A stretch of DNA of 64,000 nt from Methylosinus sporium (GCF_003113265.1 NZ_PUIV01000001.1:310001-374000), one strand, 5' to 3'; positions 34,269-43,647 are shown, numbered from the stretch's first letter. The notes: a model not told the origin generated them from the letters alone. Numbers and translations are program-made.

Positions 34269-36067
34269 GCGCGCTCGCCGGCGAGGCGGCGGAGCTTCCC
34301 GCGCGCGCGTGTCGCGAAATTCCGCTTCTCGCCGCCATTGTCCCGGCGCTCGCCGGCGCCGCGCTATTGACGCTCCCTCGCGCGCGCGCCGTGTGGAGCG
34401 CCGGCGAATTCTACGATTCCGACGACGCCATGCGCGCCGTGCAGCTGCGCGATCTCCTCGCCGGCCAAGCCTGGTTCGATATGACGGCGCGACGGCTCGA
34501 TCCGCCGGACGGGCTCTTCATGCATTGGTCGCGCGTCGTCGATACGCCGCTCGCCGCGCTCGATCTGTTGTTCGGGCTGTTTCTCGCGCCGGAGATGGCG
34601 GAGCGCGTGACGCGGCTCGCCTTTCCCTTTCTCTGCCTCGCTCTGCTCTTCGCGCTCGCCGCTTTTACCGCGCGGGTCTTCGCCGATCGCTCGGCGCGGA
34701 TGTTCGCCGTCTGGCTCGTCTTTCTTTCGGCCCCGATGTTCGTGCAATTCACGCCCGGCCGCATCGATCATCATGCGCCGCAGATTCTGCTGCTGATGGC
34801 GACTTTCGGCCTCGTCGCGTTCGGCCTCCATCCCAAGCGTCCTCTGGCGCTCGCGGCCGCCGCCGCGCCTCTTGCTCTGTCGCTCGCCATCAGCCTCGAA
34901 AATATTCCTTTCTTCATCGTGGCGCTCGCAACGCCGGCGATCCTCTTTCTCGTCGAAGGAAAGACCGCCGCGCGGAGATTGCTGTCATTCGCGCTCGGCC
35001 TGCTCATCTTCGCGCCGCTGACTTTCGCGGCGACCGTCGCGCCCTCGCGCTATGGCCTCTCGGCCTGCGACGCCTATTCGGCGGTCCATATTCGCGCCGT
35101 GCTCGTCGGCGCGCTCGGCTTCGCGGCGTTGGCCGCCGCCGCGCCGCGCCTCGAGACGCTTCCGCGCCGCATCGTTGGACTCGGACTTGTCGGCGCGGCG
35201 GCGCTCGGCGCTTTTCTCGCCAGCGCGCCGCATTGTCTCGGTGATCCGCTCGTCGCGCTCGATCCGCTGCTGCGCGATCTCTGGCTCTCCCATGTCACCG
35301 AGGCCAAGCCGTTGAAGGCGTTCGTCTCCGATCCGGCCCTGCTGGTCTCCACCGCCGCGCCGGTGCTGCTCGGCCTCGTCGCGGCGCTCGCTCTCGCCTG
35401 GCGGGAGCGCGGCCTCGCGCGGGGCCGCTGGGCGATTCTAGCGGCGGCGATCCTCATCGGTTTCACCGCGGCGCTCTGGCAGATTCGCGTCTTCTCTTCC
35501 GTAACGCCGCTGGCCATGGTCGCGCTCGCCGGCGCAGCCGCCGCTCTATCGGCGCGCCTCGCTCACGTCATGCCGCTGCTGCGCTGGCTCACGATCGGCC
35601 TGCTCTGCGTTTTCGTCTCGCCCATGGGCCTCGCTCTGGCGCTGCAATCGGACGGCGAGGCCGCGCCGCGCGAGACCCGCCGCGCCTGCCTCGAGGCGAG
35701 CGCCTTCTCGGGCCTCGCGGCGCTGCCGCCGGCGCGCATCGTCGCGCCGGTCGATATGGGCGCGCATATTCTCGCCTTCACGCCGCATCATGTCTTCGCC
35801 GCGCCCTATCATCGCGACAATCGCGGCAATCGCCTCGCGGTCGACGCATTTCTGGCCGAGCCCGCCGCGGCCGAGCGCCTGCTGCGCGCGGCGGGCGCCG
35901 AGCTGCTGCTCTGGTGCGACGGCGGCGAGACCGGCGACGCCCTCATCGAACGTGCGCCCCAAGGGCTGGCGGCCGCCCTCGCGCGCGGCGAGAGCCTCCC
36001 CTTCCTCGAGAAAATCCCACTCGAGCGCTCGCCTTTCCATGTTTTCGCCCTGCGTCCTGCGCAATAA
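34265..36067 (+). CDS. Polytopic GT-C-type glycosyltransferase-like membrane protein
   Basis: 600 residues from GTG 34265. About ten to twelve membrane helices and a soluble C-terminal domain after about residue 470. The first periplasmic loop has DSDDAMRAVQLRDLLAGQAWFD and LDPPDGLFMHWSRVVD; an acidic pair early in the first loop is typical of lipid-phosphate-dependent GT-C enzymes. GRIDHHAPQ is a second conserved-looking loop. Substrate unknown. With the GtrA protein it would move and then transfer a lipid-linked sugar on the periplasmic side. Confidence 0.8.
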   Translation: MSALAGEAAELPARACREIPLLAAIVPALAGAALLTLPRARAVWSAGEFYDSDDAMRAVQLRDLLAGQAWFDMTARRLDPPDGLFMHWSRVVDTPLAALDLLFGLFLAPEMAERVTRLAFPFLCLALLFALAAFTARVFADRSARMFAVWLVFLSAPMFVQFTPGRIDHHAPQILLLMATFGLVAFGLHPKRPLALAAAAAPLALSLAISLENIPFFIVALATPAILFLVEGKTAARRLLSFALGLLIFAPLTFAATVAPSRYGLSACDAYSAVHIRAVLVGALGFAALAAAAPRLETLPRRIVGLGLVGAAALGAFLASAPHCLGDPLVALDPLLRDLWLSHVTEAKPLKAFVSDPALLVSTAAPVLLGLVAALALAWRERGLARGRWAILAAAILIGFTAALWQIRVFSSVTPLAMVALAGAAAALSARLAHVMPLLRWLTIGLLCVFVSPMGLALALQSDGEAAPRETRRACLEASAFSGLAALPPARIVAPVDMGAHILAFTPHHVFAAPYHRDNRGNRLAVDAFLAEPAAAERLLRAAGAELLLWCDGGETGDALIERAPQGLAAALARGESLPFLEKIPLERSPFHVFALRPAQ

Positions 36068-36102
36068 TATCCGACGCCCACAACAGGAATCCGATACCGC
36101 CC

Positions 36103-37089
36103 ATGTCCGCATCGCTGATCGATCGCCGCCGGCTTCTCCTCGCCGCTTCCAGCCTGCCTTTCGCCCGGCCGTCCTTCGCGCAGCAGCCGCTGGAGGCGGA
36201 GGAGGATCTGCAAGTGCGGATCGAGAACCGATCCACGCCCGAGCTCTGCGCGGAGAAGGACAATATCGAGCTGGATTTCGTCTCGCCGCAGGTGCGGCGG
36301 ATGCGCGTGCAGGCGATTCATCCCTCCTATATCGGCATGATCGGCTCCGATCGCTGGGCGCCGGATTGGACGAGCTGCGATCTCTCGCATGATCCGAAAT
36401 TCGCCGCCGACGCGCGCCGCCTCACCTTTTGGGAGACGCCGGAATTCTGGCTCGTCGGCTATACTTTCCCCTCTTTCTGGCGGCCCAATGACGTGCCCGT
36501 GCGCGTCGGCGACCGGGTGGAGAAGGGCTTTCATCTCGTGCAGCTGTGGATGACCTATCGCGAGCGCGCGGAGGAAATCCTGGTCTTCTACCCGCCGGAC
36601 GGCTATTGGCGCGCGCGCCCGCTGCCTTTCGAGGATATGCGCTGGACGGCCTATGGCTCCTCCTTCCTCATCGGCCCGGTGGAGGTGCAGGAGCGCCCCA
36701 TCGTCGCGCTGAAGGAGATCGTTTTCGATCCGCAGACGCGCAGCTTCACCCTGCGCTTCCGCCGCGGCGGCGAGGCGAAGATTCGTCTCGGCTCCATCGA
36801 TCAGGATCGCATCGTGCTCGACGTCTCCTATAGCGACGGAATGCCGGACGGCCTGCCCTTCGCCTCACTGCGGTCCATGTACACCACGCAATCGATGAGC
36901 GACGCGGCGCTGGTCGCCTGGCGCACCAAGCGCGGCATAGGCTGGCAGGAGGCGCCGGTCATCGGCTTTCCCGGCGCGCCGGCGACGGAGATATGGCTCG
37001 GCCGGCATATGCCCTCGCGGCACAATCTCTCGGCGCCCGATATGGTGTTCGGCAAGTTCCAATCGACGGCGGCCACGGCGGTCAAATGA
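36103..37089 (+). CDS. Exported protein of unknown function, probable Tat substrate
   Basis: 328 residues. N-terminus IDRRRLLLAAS followed by a short hydrophobic core and FAQQ reads as a twin-arginine signal. The mature protein is rich in Trp and aromatic residues (SDRWAPDWTSCDLSHD, PSFWRPNDVPVRVGD, FYPPDGYWRARPLPFEDMRW), suggesting a beta-rich, ligand-binding fold. I do not recognise the family. It is flanked by the GT-C protein (36 bp upstream) and a DUF1624 acyltransferase (ATGA overlap), so a role in envelope glycan handling is plausible. Confidence 0.75.
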   Translation: MSASLIDRRRLLLAASSLPFARPSFAQQPLEAEEDLQVRIENRSTPELCAEKDNIELDFVSPQVRRMRVQAIHPSYIGMIGSDRWAPDWTSCDLSHDPKFAADARRLTFWETPEFWLVGYTFPSFWRPNDVPVRVGDRVEKGFHLVQLWMTYRERAEEILVFYPPDGYWRARPLPFEDMRWTAYGSSFLIGPVEVQERPIVALKEIVFDPQTRSFTLRFRRGGEAKIRLGSIDQDRIVLDVSYSDGMPDGLPFASLRSMYTTQSMSDAALVAWRTKRGIGWQEAPVIGFPGAPATEIWLGRHMPSRHNLSAPDMVFGKFQSTAATAVK

Positions 37090-37991
37090 CCGCGCGGCTC
37101 CTGTGGCTGGACGTCGCGCGCGGCCTCGCCGTGCTGGCGATGTTCGCCTTTCACTTCGGCTGGGACCTCGGCCATTTCGGCCATATCGACCCCGACATCC
37201 CCTATACGGACGCCTATAAGGCGTTCGGCCATGCGATCGCGGCGAGCTTTCTCGTCATCGCCGGGCTCTCGCTGACGCTCGCGCATGGGACGGTTTTTCG
37301 CGCGCGCGCTTATTGGCGCAGGCTCGCTCTGCTCATCGGCGCCGCGCTGCTGGTGAGCGGCGGGACCTATATCGCTTTCCCGTCGAGCTTCGTCTTTTTC
37401 GGCATTCTGCATTGCATAGCGGCGGCGAGCCTGCTCGCCCTGCCGTTTTTGTTTCTGCCCTGGCCGGCGGCTTTCGCCGCGGGCTTCGCGCTGGTCGCCG
37501 CGTCTTTCTTCGCGCGCGCCTCTGTCTTCGATGCGCCTTGGCTCTGGTGGACGGGGCTTTCGACCTTCGAGCCGATGACCAATGATTATCGCCCGCTCGC
37601 GCCTTGGGCGGGCGCGCTGTTCTTCGGCGTCGGCGCGGCGAAGCTGGCGCGTCTATGCCCGGCCGCGGTCGCCAATTCGCCGCACAACATCGCGACGCGC
37701 AGCGTCGCCTTTCTCGGGAGGCATAGCCTCGCGCTCTATCTCGTCCATCAGCCTTTGTTCTTCGCGGGCTTCACCGCCGTCGCCATGCTGACCGCGCCGA
37801 TGCACAATGCGCGTTTCGAGGAAGCCTGCCGCGCGCAATGCGTCGCCTCGGGAGCGAGCGCTCAGAAATGCGAGACGGCTTGCGATTGCGCCGCGCGCGA
37901 GGCGGCGCGAGAAGATGCGTTGCCCGACGCTGCGACCGACGAAGGCCGCGCGCGTCTCGAGCGCATCGCGCGCGCCTGCGTGATAAAATAG
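37086..37991 (+). CDS. Heparan-alpha-glucosaminide N-acetyltransferase-like membrane protein (DUF1624)
   Basis: 301 residues. RLLWLDVARGLAVLAMFAFHFGWDL at the N-terminus with the conserved His in the first helix region, seven to eight membrane helices, then HSLALYLVHQPLFF near the end of the core: the DUF1624/HGSNAT-like acyltransferase layout. The cytoplasmic or periplasmic tail has a cysteine cluster (CRAQC, KCETACDC, AC) that could bind metal or form disulfides. Start overlaps the previous stop (ATGA). Probably acetylates a sugar made or moved by the upstream genes; inference. Confidence 0.85.
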   Translation: MTARLLWLDVARGLAVLAMFAFHFGWDLGHFGHIDPDIPYTDAYKAFGHAIAASFLVIAGLSLTLAHGTVFRARAYWRRLALLIGAALLVSGGTYIAFPSSFVFFGILHCIAAASLLALPFLFLPWPAAFAAGFALVAASFFARASVFDAPWLWWTGLSTFEPMTNDYRPLAPWAGALFFGVGAAKLARLCPAAVANSPHNIATRSVAFLGRHSLALYLVHQPLFFAGFTAVAMLTAPMHNARFEEACRAQCVASGASAQKCETACDCAAREAAREDALPDAATDEGRARLERIARACVIK

Positions 37992-38004
37992 TTTTTGTTC
38001 AGGG

Positions 38005-38089
38005 CCGTCATTGCGAGCGGAGCGAAGCAATCCTTCAGCCGTGACGCGGCCCCTGGATTGCTTCGTCGCTGCGCTCCTCGCAATGACGG
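38005..38089. repeat. Long imperfect palindrome (TCATTGCGAGCGAAGC family)
   Basis: Arm 1 (38005-38033) and arm 2 (38055-38089) are near-complements carrying CCGTCATTGCGAG, GCGAAGCAATCC and their complements, around a short centre. It lies between convergent genes. This is a second, distinct REP-like family in the window, one widely seen in alphaproteobacterial intergenic DNA. Confidence 0.7.
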
Positions 38090-38117
38090 AAAAGTACGGG
38101 GCGCTCTCGCGCCGCCC

Positions 38118-39521
38118 TCAATCATTCGGCGCGAGCATATTCTCCGGCCGCACCAGCGCGTCGAATTCCGCATCCGTCACCTTGCCGGACTTCAACGCCT
38201 CCTCGCGCAAAGTCGTGCCATTGCGATGGGCGGCGCGGGCGATCTTGGAGGCGGCGTCATAGCCGATCTTGGGCGCGAGCGCCGTCACCAGCATCAGCGA
38301 GCGCTCCAAGAAATTCTTGATGTTCGCCTCGTCCGGCTCGATCCCGTCGACGCAGCGAGTGATGAAGCTGTCGATGCCGTCGGCGAGCAATATCGTCGAT
38401 TCGAGCAGCGCCGCGGCGATGACCGGCTTCAAGACGTTCAGCTCGAGATGGCCCTGCGAGGCGGCGAAGGTGATGGTCGCATTATTGCCGAAGACTCGCG
38501 TGCAGACCATGGTCAGCGCTTCGACCTGGGTCGGATTGACCTTGCCCGGCATGATGGAGGAGCCGGGTTCGTTCTCCGGCAGCTTCAGCTCGGCGAGGCC
38601 GGCGCGAGGGCCGCAGCCGAGCAGACGAATGTCGCAGCCGATCTTATAGAGCCCGGCGGCGAGCGCGTTCAGCGCGCCATGAGCGAAGACGGCGGCGTCA
38701 TGGGCGGCGAGCGCCTCGAATTTATTCGGCGCCGTTTTGAACGGCAGGCCGGTCTGCGCCGCGATCTTGGCCGCGACGGCCTCGGCGAAGCCTTTGTATG
38801 TGTTGACGCCCGTGCCGACGGCGGTGCCGCCCTGGGCGAGCAGGAACAAATCCTCGAGACCCTGGCGGATGCGCTTGGCGCCGAACTCGGCCTGCGCCGC
38901 ATAGCCGGAAAATTCCTGGCCGAGCGTCACCGGCGTCGCATCCTGCAAATGGGTGCGGCCGATCTTGACGATATGCTCGAACGCCTTGGACTTGGCGGCC
39001 AGCGCCGCGTGCAGCCGCTCCACCGCCGGCAGCAGGCGCTGCGAGATGGTGATCGCCGCGGCGACGTGAATGGCGGTCGGGAAGCTGTCGTTGGAGGATT
39101 GGCCGAGATTGACGTGATCGTTCGGGTGGACCGGCGCCTTGGCGCCGCGGCCTGCGCCCAGCGCCTCATTGGCGCGATTGGCGATCACCTCATTGACGTT
39201 CATATTGGACTGCGTGCCGGAGCCGGTCTGCCAGACGACGAGTGGGAAATGCTCGTCGAGCTTTCCGTCGATCACGTCGCGGGCGGCGGCGGAAATGGCG
39301 GCGGCGACGTCGCTCTTCAGCAGGCCCTTCTCGAGATTGGCCTCGGCGGCGGCGAGCTTCACCCGCGCGAGCGCATGGACGATCTCGATCGGCATCCGGC
39401 CGACGCCGATCGGGAAATTCTGCCGCGACCGTTCCGTCTGAGCGCCCCAATAGGCGGAGGCAGGAACCTCTATGTCGCCGAAGGAATCGCGCTCGGTTCG
39501 GAATTCGGTCTTCTCGGTCAT
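38118..39521 (-). CDS. fumC: Class II fumarate hydratase
   Basis: 467 residues from ATG 39521. Iron-independent fumarase of the TCA cycle (fumarate to malate). [14 protein letters not shown], the [14 protein letters not shown] block, [16 protein letters not shown] and the signature [11 protein letters not shown] are complete, as is the C-terminal GTTLREEAL. An in-frame TTG at 39587 would overlap the ecfG end and adds nothing conserved. Confidence 0.97.
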   Translation of the reverse strand: MTEKTEFRTERDSFGDIEVPASAYWGAQTERSRQNFPIGVGRMPIEIVHALARVKLAAAEANLEKGLLKSDVAAAISAAARDVIDGKLDEHFPLVVWQTGSGTQSNMNVNEVIANRANEALGAGRGAKAPVHPNDHVNLGQSSNDSFPTAIHVAAAITISQRLLPAVERLHAALAAKSKAFEHIVKIGRTHLQDATPVTLGQEFSGYAAQAEFGAKRIRQGLEDLFLLAQGGTAVGTGVNTYKGFAEAVAAKIAAQTGLPFKTAPNKFEALAAHDAAVFAHGALNALAAGLYKIGCDIRLLGCGPRAGLAELKLPENEPGSSIMPGKVNPTQVEALTMVCTRVFGNNATITFAASQGHLELNVLKPVIAAALLESTILLADGIDSFITRCVDGIEPDEANIKNFLERSLMLVTALAPKIGYDAASKIARAAHRNGTTLREEALKSGKVTDAEFDALVRPENMLAPND

Positions 39522-39583
39522 TGGTCTCGCTCGCGGAAAATTATCGGGCTCGAGCTTCCCTATGGGGCATTTCCGCCCGTCTA

Positions 39584-40162
39584 TCAATCATTGCCCGTGC
39601 GCGGGAGAATCGACTGATCGCCGATGTAATAGGAATCGCCGATGTCGCTCGTCGAGCGCAGCGCCAGAACCTCGGCGAGGCGGTTGCGGGCGCGATTGAC
39701 CCGGCTTTTCATCGTGCCCGGCGCGCAATTGCAGATGGCCGCGGCTTCCTCATAGGAGAGGCCCGAGGCGGCGACCAGGATCAGCGCCTCGCGCTGATCG
39801 AGCGGCAGCTTCTGCAGCGCGCTGCGAAAATCGAGAAAATCCATATGCGCGTTCTGCGCCGGCAGCGAGACGAGCCGCGCGGCTATGGCGCCGTCCGGGT
39901 CGGGCGCCTCGCGGCGCCGCTTGCGATAGTCGCTGTAGTGGATGTTACGGAGAATGGTGAACAGCCAGGCCGTGAGATTGGTGCCTTCGGTGAAGGAGGC
40001 GAGGCTGCTCCAAGCCTTGACCAAGGTCTCCTGGACCAGATCGTCGGCGCGGTCGGCGTTGCCGCAGAGCGAAACCGCGAATGCGCGCAGATTGGGGATC
40101 GCCGCGACGAGATCGGCTTTGGTCCCCTTTCCTTGGGCTTTCGCCGCTTCGAATGTCGACAC
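39584..40162 (-). CDS. ecfG: RNA polymerase sigma factor EcfG (general stress response)
   Basis: 192 residues from GTG 40162 behind GGAGGG. Region 2 has [29 protein letters not shown] and [13 protein letters not shown]; region 4 has [25 protein letters not shown] and [11 protein letters not shown]. This is the ECF sigma that runs the alphaproteobacterial general stress response. It follows nepR directly (stop and start abut) and is divergent from phyR, the canonical locus. A sigma-EcfG-type promoter precedes nepR, so the factor probably drives its own operon. Confidence 0.94.
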   Translation of the reverse strand: MSTFEAAKAQGKGTKADLVAAIPNLRAFAVSLCGNADRADDLVQETLVKAWSSLASFTEGTNLTAWLFTILRNIHYSDYRKRRREAPDPDGAIAARLVSLPAQNAHMDFLDFRSALQKLPLDQREALILVAASGLSYEEAAAICNCAPGTMKSRVNRARNRLAEVLALRSTSDIGDSYYIGDQSILPRTGND

Positions 40163-40509
40163 TATCCCTCCCCGGGCGCCTTCGACCGCTGCGGGGATAT
40201 CGGGTCGCTCTCGAGCCTGTTCAAGAGCTCTAGGAAACGATCCGGAATAGGCTGATTGAGGATGTCGTCGTAAAGACCGCGGAGCTGCTCGCCGATCTGC
40301 TCGCCGACGTCATTGTGCGGCGGCGTCTCGGAGTCCGGCTGCGCTTCGGCGGGCCGCGCCCGCCGCGGGCGGTGGGAGCTCAACACCACCAGCCCTTCGC
40401 CATCGTGCGGCGGCGGCGCGAAAACGCCGTCGCTGATCCTGTCTTCCATGTTCGGAGATTCGCTCGTGCTCGAGGCGGCTGCAATGGACTTCCGGCTGCT
40501 TTTTCCCAT
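40162..40509 (-). CDS. nepR: Anti-sigma factor NepR
   Basis: 115 residues from ATG 40509, which follows GAGGAG at short spacing; ATG 40449 (95 residues) is possible. The only conserved part is the C-terminal IGEQLRGLYDDILNQPIPDRFLELLNRLE, the two-helix NepR element that clamps EcfG and is released to phosphorylated PhyR. The long disordered N-terminus is normal for the family. Confidence 0.93.
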   Translation of the reverse strand: MGKSSRKSIAAASSTSESPNMEDRISDGVFAPPPHDGEGLVVLSSHRPRRARPAEAQPDSETPPHNDVGEQIGEQLRGLYDDILNQPIPDRFLELLNRLESDPISPQRSKAPGEG

Positions 40510-40592
40510 CTGCTCCTCGAGAATTCTCGTGAGGCCCGACTCTGGCGAGCGGACGCGGCCGCGCTAGTACTGCATTGCGGCGACCAACTCAC

Positions 40593-40618
40593 AACGCTTA
40601 ATTTTACCAATTCGTTCC
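40593..40618 (-). promoter_or_regulatory. Sigma-EcfG promoter for nepR-ecfG
   Basis: On the minus strand, GGAAC (40618-40614) and CGTT (40596-40593) are 17 nt apart, a full match to the GGAAC-N16/17-CGTT consensus of this sigma family. It faces nepR, with the start codon about 85 bp downstream. Autoregulation follows. Confidence 0.75.
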
Positions 40619-40693
40619 CAAATATAACGCGACGATTTGACGCAGCAGAACGCGCCATGATGGCGCGACATTCGCAACTCGCAAACGAGGGAC

Positions 40694-41512
40694 ATGATGT
40701 CCATTTCTCAGGCGATTCTAAGGCATGTGCCCTATTTGCGGCGCTTCTCCCGCGCTCTATCGGGCAGCCGCGAAGGGGGCGACGCCTATGTGCTGGCGAC
40801 GCTCGAGACCGCCGTCGCCGATCCGACCCGCCTCGTCGCCGACGAGGATCTGAAAATCTCCCTCTATCGGCTGTTCCTGGAAATCTGGACCTCGAGCCCG
40901 ATCAATGCCCATACCGACCACTCCGGGGTCGCGCCCGGCGATGAGGCGAGCGCGCGGCGCAATCTCGACGCGATCTCGCTACAGCCTCGCATCGCCTTTC
41001 TGCTCCATGCGCTGGAAGGTTTCTCGCTCGGCGAAATCGCCCGGGCGCTCGCCGTCTCGGAGGCGCGCGCGGCGGCGCTCATCGACACGGCGAGCGTCGA
41101 GATCGCCGGCCAATTGGCGACGGATGTATTGATCATAGAAGACGAGCCGCTGATCGCGCTCGATTTGCGTGGGCTGGTCGAGGAACTCGGCCATAACGTC
41201 GTCGCTGTGGCGCGCACGCATAAAGAGGCGGTCGAGGCCATATCCAAGACTCCCCCCGGCCTGATTCTGGCCGATATTCAACTGGCGGACGGCAGCTCGG
41301 GGCTGGAGGCGGTGAATGAAATATTGGGCTCGCTCTCGACCCCGGTGATTTTCGTGACCGCCTATCCCGAGCGGTTTTTGACCGGAGAGCCGCCGGAGCC
41401 GGCGTTTCTCATCGCCAAGCCTTTCAGCGTCGACAGTCTGAAGGCGATCATCAGCCAAGCTTTATTTTTCGACAGACGGTCCCATCTCAAATACAATGAT
41501 AAGCACAAGTGA
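40694..41512 (+). CDS. phyR: Response regulator PhyR (sigma-mimic anti-anti-sigma)
   Basis: 272 residues. N-terminal sigma-like domain (about 1-130, region-2-like PYLRRFSRALSGSREGGDAYV and region-4-like GFSLGEIARALAVSEARAAALI), then a receiver domain with VLIIEDEPLIALDL, phospho-acceptor Asp194 in LILADIQLADGSSG, and AKPFS at the end. Phosphorylation exposes the sigma mimic, which sequesters NepR and frees EcfG. No PhyK-type kinase lies next to it, although one often does; it must be elsewhere. Confidence 0.95.
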   Translation: MMSISQAILRHVPYLRRFSRALSGSREGGDAYVLATLETAVADPTRLVADEDLKISLYRLFLEIWTSSPINAHTDHSGVAPGDEASARRNLDAISLQPRIAFLLHALEGFSLGEIARALAVSEARAAALIDTASVEIAGQLATDVLIIEDEPLIALDLRGLVEELGHNVVAVARTHKEAVEAISKTPPGLILADIQLADGSSGLEAVNEILGSLSTPVIFVTAYPERFLTGEPPEPAFLIAKPFSVDSLKAIISQALFFDRRSHLKYNDKHK

Positions 41513-41609
41513 ATAATTAGACCATAGCGAAGGTAATGGCTACTTTTCGTACGTAAAGACCACAGGCCGAATTGCGGCAAAAAAAACTTCTATCCGAAGC
41601 GAATAGAGC

Positions 41610-41634
41610 GCAACCTTGTCTTGACTCGGGCGTT
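41610..41634 (+). promoter_or_regulatory. Near-consensus sigma-EcfG promoter upstream of KGG protein
   Basis: GCAAC (41610-41614) and CGTT (41631-41634) are 16 nt apart, one mismatch (C for G) from GGAAC-N16-CGTT. The KGG gene starts 32 bp downstream. The match plus the stress-protein target and the adjacent phyR make this worth testing, but one mismatch leaves it tentative. Confidence 0.45.
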
Positions 41635-41665
41635 GACTCCCGGGGGACAAGAGAAGGTAGACAAT

Positions 41666-41944
41666 ATGACGGCGATCCATGAACCGAAAAAGTCGAACCG
41701 TGGCTTTGCTTCGATGGACCCTGAGAAGCAGCGGGCGATCGCGCGCAAGGGCGGCCAGAACGTCCCCGATGAAAAGCGCAGCTTCTCCCAGAACCCCGAG
41801 CTCGCGGCCAAGGCGGGACGCAAGGGCGGGCAGAGCGTCGACCCGACGAAGCGGAGCTTTTCCCGCGATCACCAGCTCGCGTCCGAGGCCGGACGCAAGG
41901 GCGGCCACGCCTCCCACAGCAAGCCGAGAACAGCCGCGGAGTAA
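41666..41944 (+). CDS. KGG-repeat stress protein (GsiB/YciG-like)
   Basis: 92 residues. Three copies of a hydrophilic Gly-rich repeat, each ending in (R/A)RKGG (IARKGGQ, AGRKGGQ, AGRKGGH), separated by SVDPTKRSFS-like linkers: the KGG/stress-induced family, desiccation-linked and intrinsically disordered. In other alphaproteobacteria such genes belong to the EcfG regulon. Start ATG 41666 was chosen because an upstream in-frame TTG would fall inside the promoter. Confidence 0.85.
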   Translation: MTAIHEPKKSNRGFASMDPEKQRAIARKGGQNVPDEKRSFSQNPELAAKAGRKGGQSVDPTKRSFSRDHQLASEAGRKGGHASHSKPRTAAE

Positions 41945-42004
41945 TCCGCGGCCTTTTCTCTCGCCGTAAATCGCGGCCGGCTGACGTCAGCGGCGCGAAA
42001 AGCC

Positions 42005-42469
42005 TCAGGCGGCGTGGGGCGTAGAGGTTTGCGCGATGATCGAGTAGAGGGCGGAAGCGTCTCTCGTCGCGCGAATCGTCGCGACGATCGATGGATCACG
42101 CAGCACGCGCGCCGCGCAGGCCAGCGCTTTCAAATGATCGGCGCCGGAGGCTTCCGGCGTCACGAGAAGAAACACCAGATCGACCGGCGCGCCATCGAGC
42201 GCGTCGAAGTCGATCGGCCGCTCGAGCCGCGCGAAAATCCCGAAAATCGTCTTGATCCGCGCCAGCTTGCCATGCGGAATGGCGACGCCGTCGCCTATGC
42301 CAGTCGAGCCGAGGCGCTCGCGCTGCAGCAGCGCGTCGAAGATCTCGCGGGCCGGCAGACCGGAAATCTCGGCCGCCTTCTCGCTCAGCTCCTGGAGCGC
42401 CTGCTTCTTGTTGTTCGCCTTGAGCGAGGGAATGACCGCTTCGGTGGAGAGCAAATCCGCGAGCCGCAT
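42005..42469 (-). CDS. ptsN: PTS IIA-like nitrogen regulatory protein PtsN
   Basis: 154 residues from ATG 42469. Phosphotransfer protein of the nitrogen PTS branch; the phosphorylated residue is His66 in GVAIPHGKL. LKANNKKQALQELSEKAAEISGL begins the domain and FLLVTPEASGADHLKALA is the second landmark. ATG 42628 would add 53 Arg-rich residues without counterpart. It closes the lptB-rpoN-hpf-ptsN run on the minus strand, the standard alphaproteobacterial order. Confidence 0.93.
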   Translation of the reverse strand: MRLADLLSTEAVIPSLKANNKKQALQELSEKAAEISGLPAREIFDALLQRERLGSTGIGDGVAIPHGKLARIKTIFGIFARLERPIDFDALDGAPVDLVFLLVTPEASGADHLKALACAARVLRDPSIVATIRATRDASALYSIIAQTSTPHAA

Positions 42470-42692
42470 GTGGCGTCTATCCCATTCGAGGCCCTGTCCG
42501 GGCCGAGCTCCGCCGCCGCGCGAATCGCGGCGCGCCAGGTCGCTGTTCATCAATGGACGCATCGTGTCGCGCTGTCGCGACGCGGCCCGCGGCCGGGGCC
42601 GTTCTTCGGGCCGCAGAGCGAATTCCAATCGCGCAAAATGAGCATAGCCGCCCTCACAGCTGCATTCGATCTAAAGGCAAGATATATGCCGC

Positions 42693-43256
42693 CTATTCGC
42701 CGCCCGGCGCATCGATCCAGCCGATATGGTCGTCGTTGCGTCGGTAGACAACATTGAGCCGACCCGTATCGGCGTTGCGGAAAACGACGACCGGCGCGCC
42801 GGTCAGATCGAGGTCCAAAACCGCGGCCGAGACCGTCAGCCGACGCAGCCGCGACGTCGCCTCGGCGACGATCGTCGGCGCGAATTCCTTGGGCGCGTCC
42901 TGCTCCTGATCCGGCGCCTCGAGCACATAGCTCTGCGCCACCTCGCCCTCGCTCTCGCGCGGGCCGTGATGGTCTTTCAGCCGGCTCTTGTAGCGGCGCA
43001 GGCGCTTTTCGATGCGCTCGGCTGCCTGATCGAAGGAGGCGTAGGGTTCCTGCGCGCGGCCGTCGGCCTGCACGTCGATTCCCGCGAGATGCAGGCTGCA
43101 ATCGGCGCGAAAGCCAGAGCCTTCCGGCGAAATCGTCACATGGCCGCCGAGCTCGCCGTCGAAATATTTGCGGGCGGCCGCGGTCAGCCGCTCGGCGACG
43201 TGAGTCCGCAAGGCTTCGCCGATATTGATGTTCTTACCGGACACTCGCAGCGACAT
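42693..43256 (-). CDS. hpf: Ribosome hibernation promoting factor, long form
   Basis: 187 residues from ATG 43256. N-terminal S30AE domain (VSGKNINIGEALRTHVAERL, then DQAAERIEKRLRRYKSRLKDHH) and a C-terminal dimerisation domain ending in VVYRRNDDHIGWIDAP. The long form dimerises ribosomes into 100S particles on its own. In-frame ATG 43277 is possible. Gene order rpoN-hpf-ptsN is conserved. Confidence 0.94.
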   Translation of the reverse strand: MSLRVSGKNINIGEALRTHVAERLTAAARKYFDGELGGHVTISPEGSGFRADCSLHLAGIDVQADGRAQEPYASFDQAAERIEKRLRRYKSRLKDHHGPRESEGEVAQSYVLEAPDQEQDAPKEFAPTIVAEATSRLRRLTVSAAVLDLDLTGAPVVVFRNADTGRLNVVYRRNDDHIGWIDAPGGE

Positions 43257-43647
43257 ATCGGGTCTGCCCTCGTCCATTGGAGCGCTCGCGCCGGACGCGG
43301 CAGCGCTTCCCTTTTAAAAAAATCCCATGATGGCTTCGTGAGCGTCGCTTTCGACCGTCCCCCTACGGTCTTCGCCGCGGCGCCGGCGAAATTCCTGGTC
43401 CAGCGTCCGAGCGTCACTCTGCCGTTCGAACGTGGCGGAAGACGGGCCGAGGAGGCGTTCGCGCCCGGCCCGCTTCGGCGACAGGCTCTAAGTGGACCGG
43501 CGATCGAAGTCAATGGGCGAGCGGTTTGCTCATTCCCACGGCGCCGAGGCGCCTCCGTTTTGATACGGAGCCGAAGGTCTGCGCGATTCGAGCGAAAGGG
43601 CGCCGTCATTCCCGGCAGGCCCGACGCGCGCGCGTCGACGTTCCGCC
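43257..43647. other. Gene-free gap between rpoN and hpf
   Basis: About 390 bp, unusually long for this conserved junction. A short A/T run (TTTTAAAAAAAT) lies near 43313-43324, possibly part of an hpf promoter. No coding frame, repeat or palindrome stands out. Confidence 0.5.
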
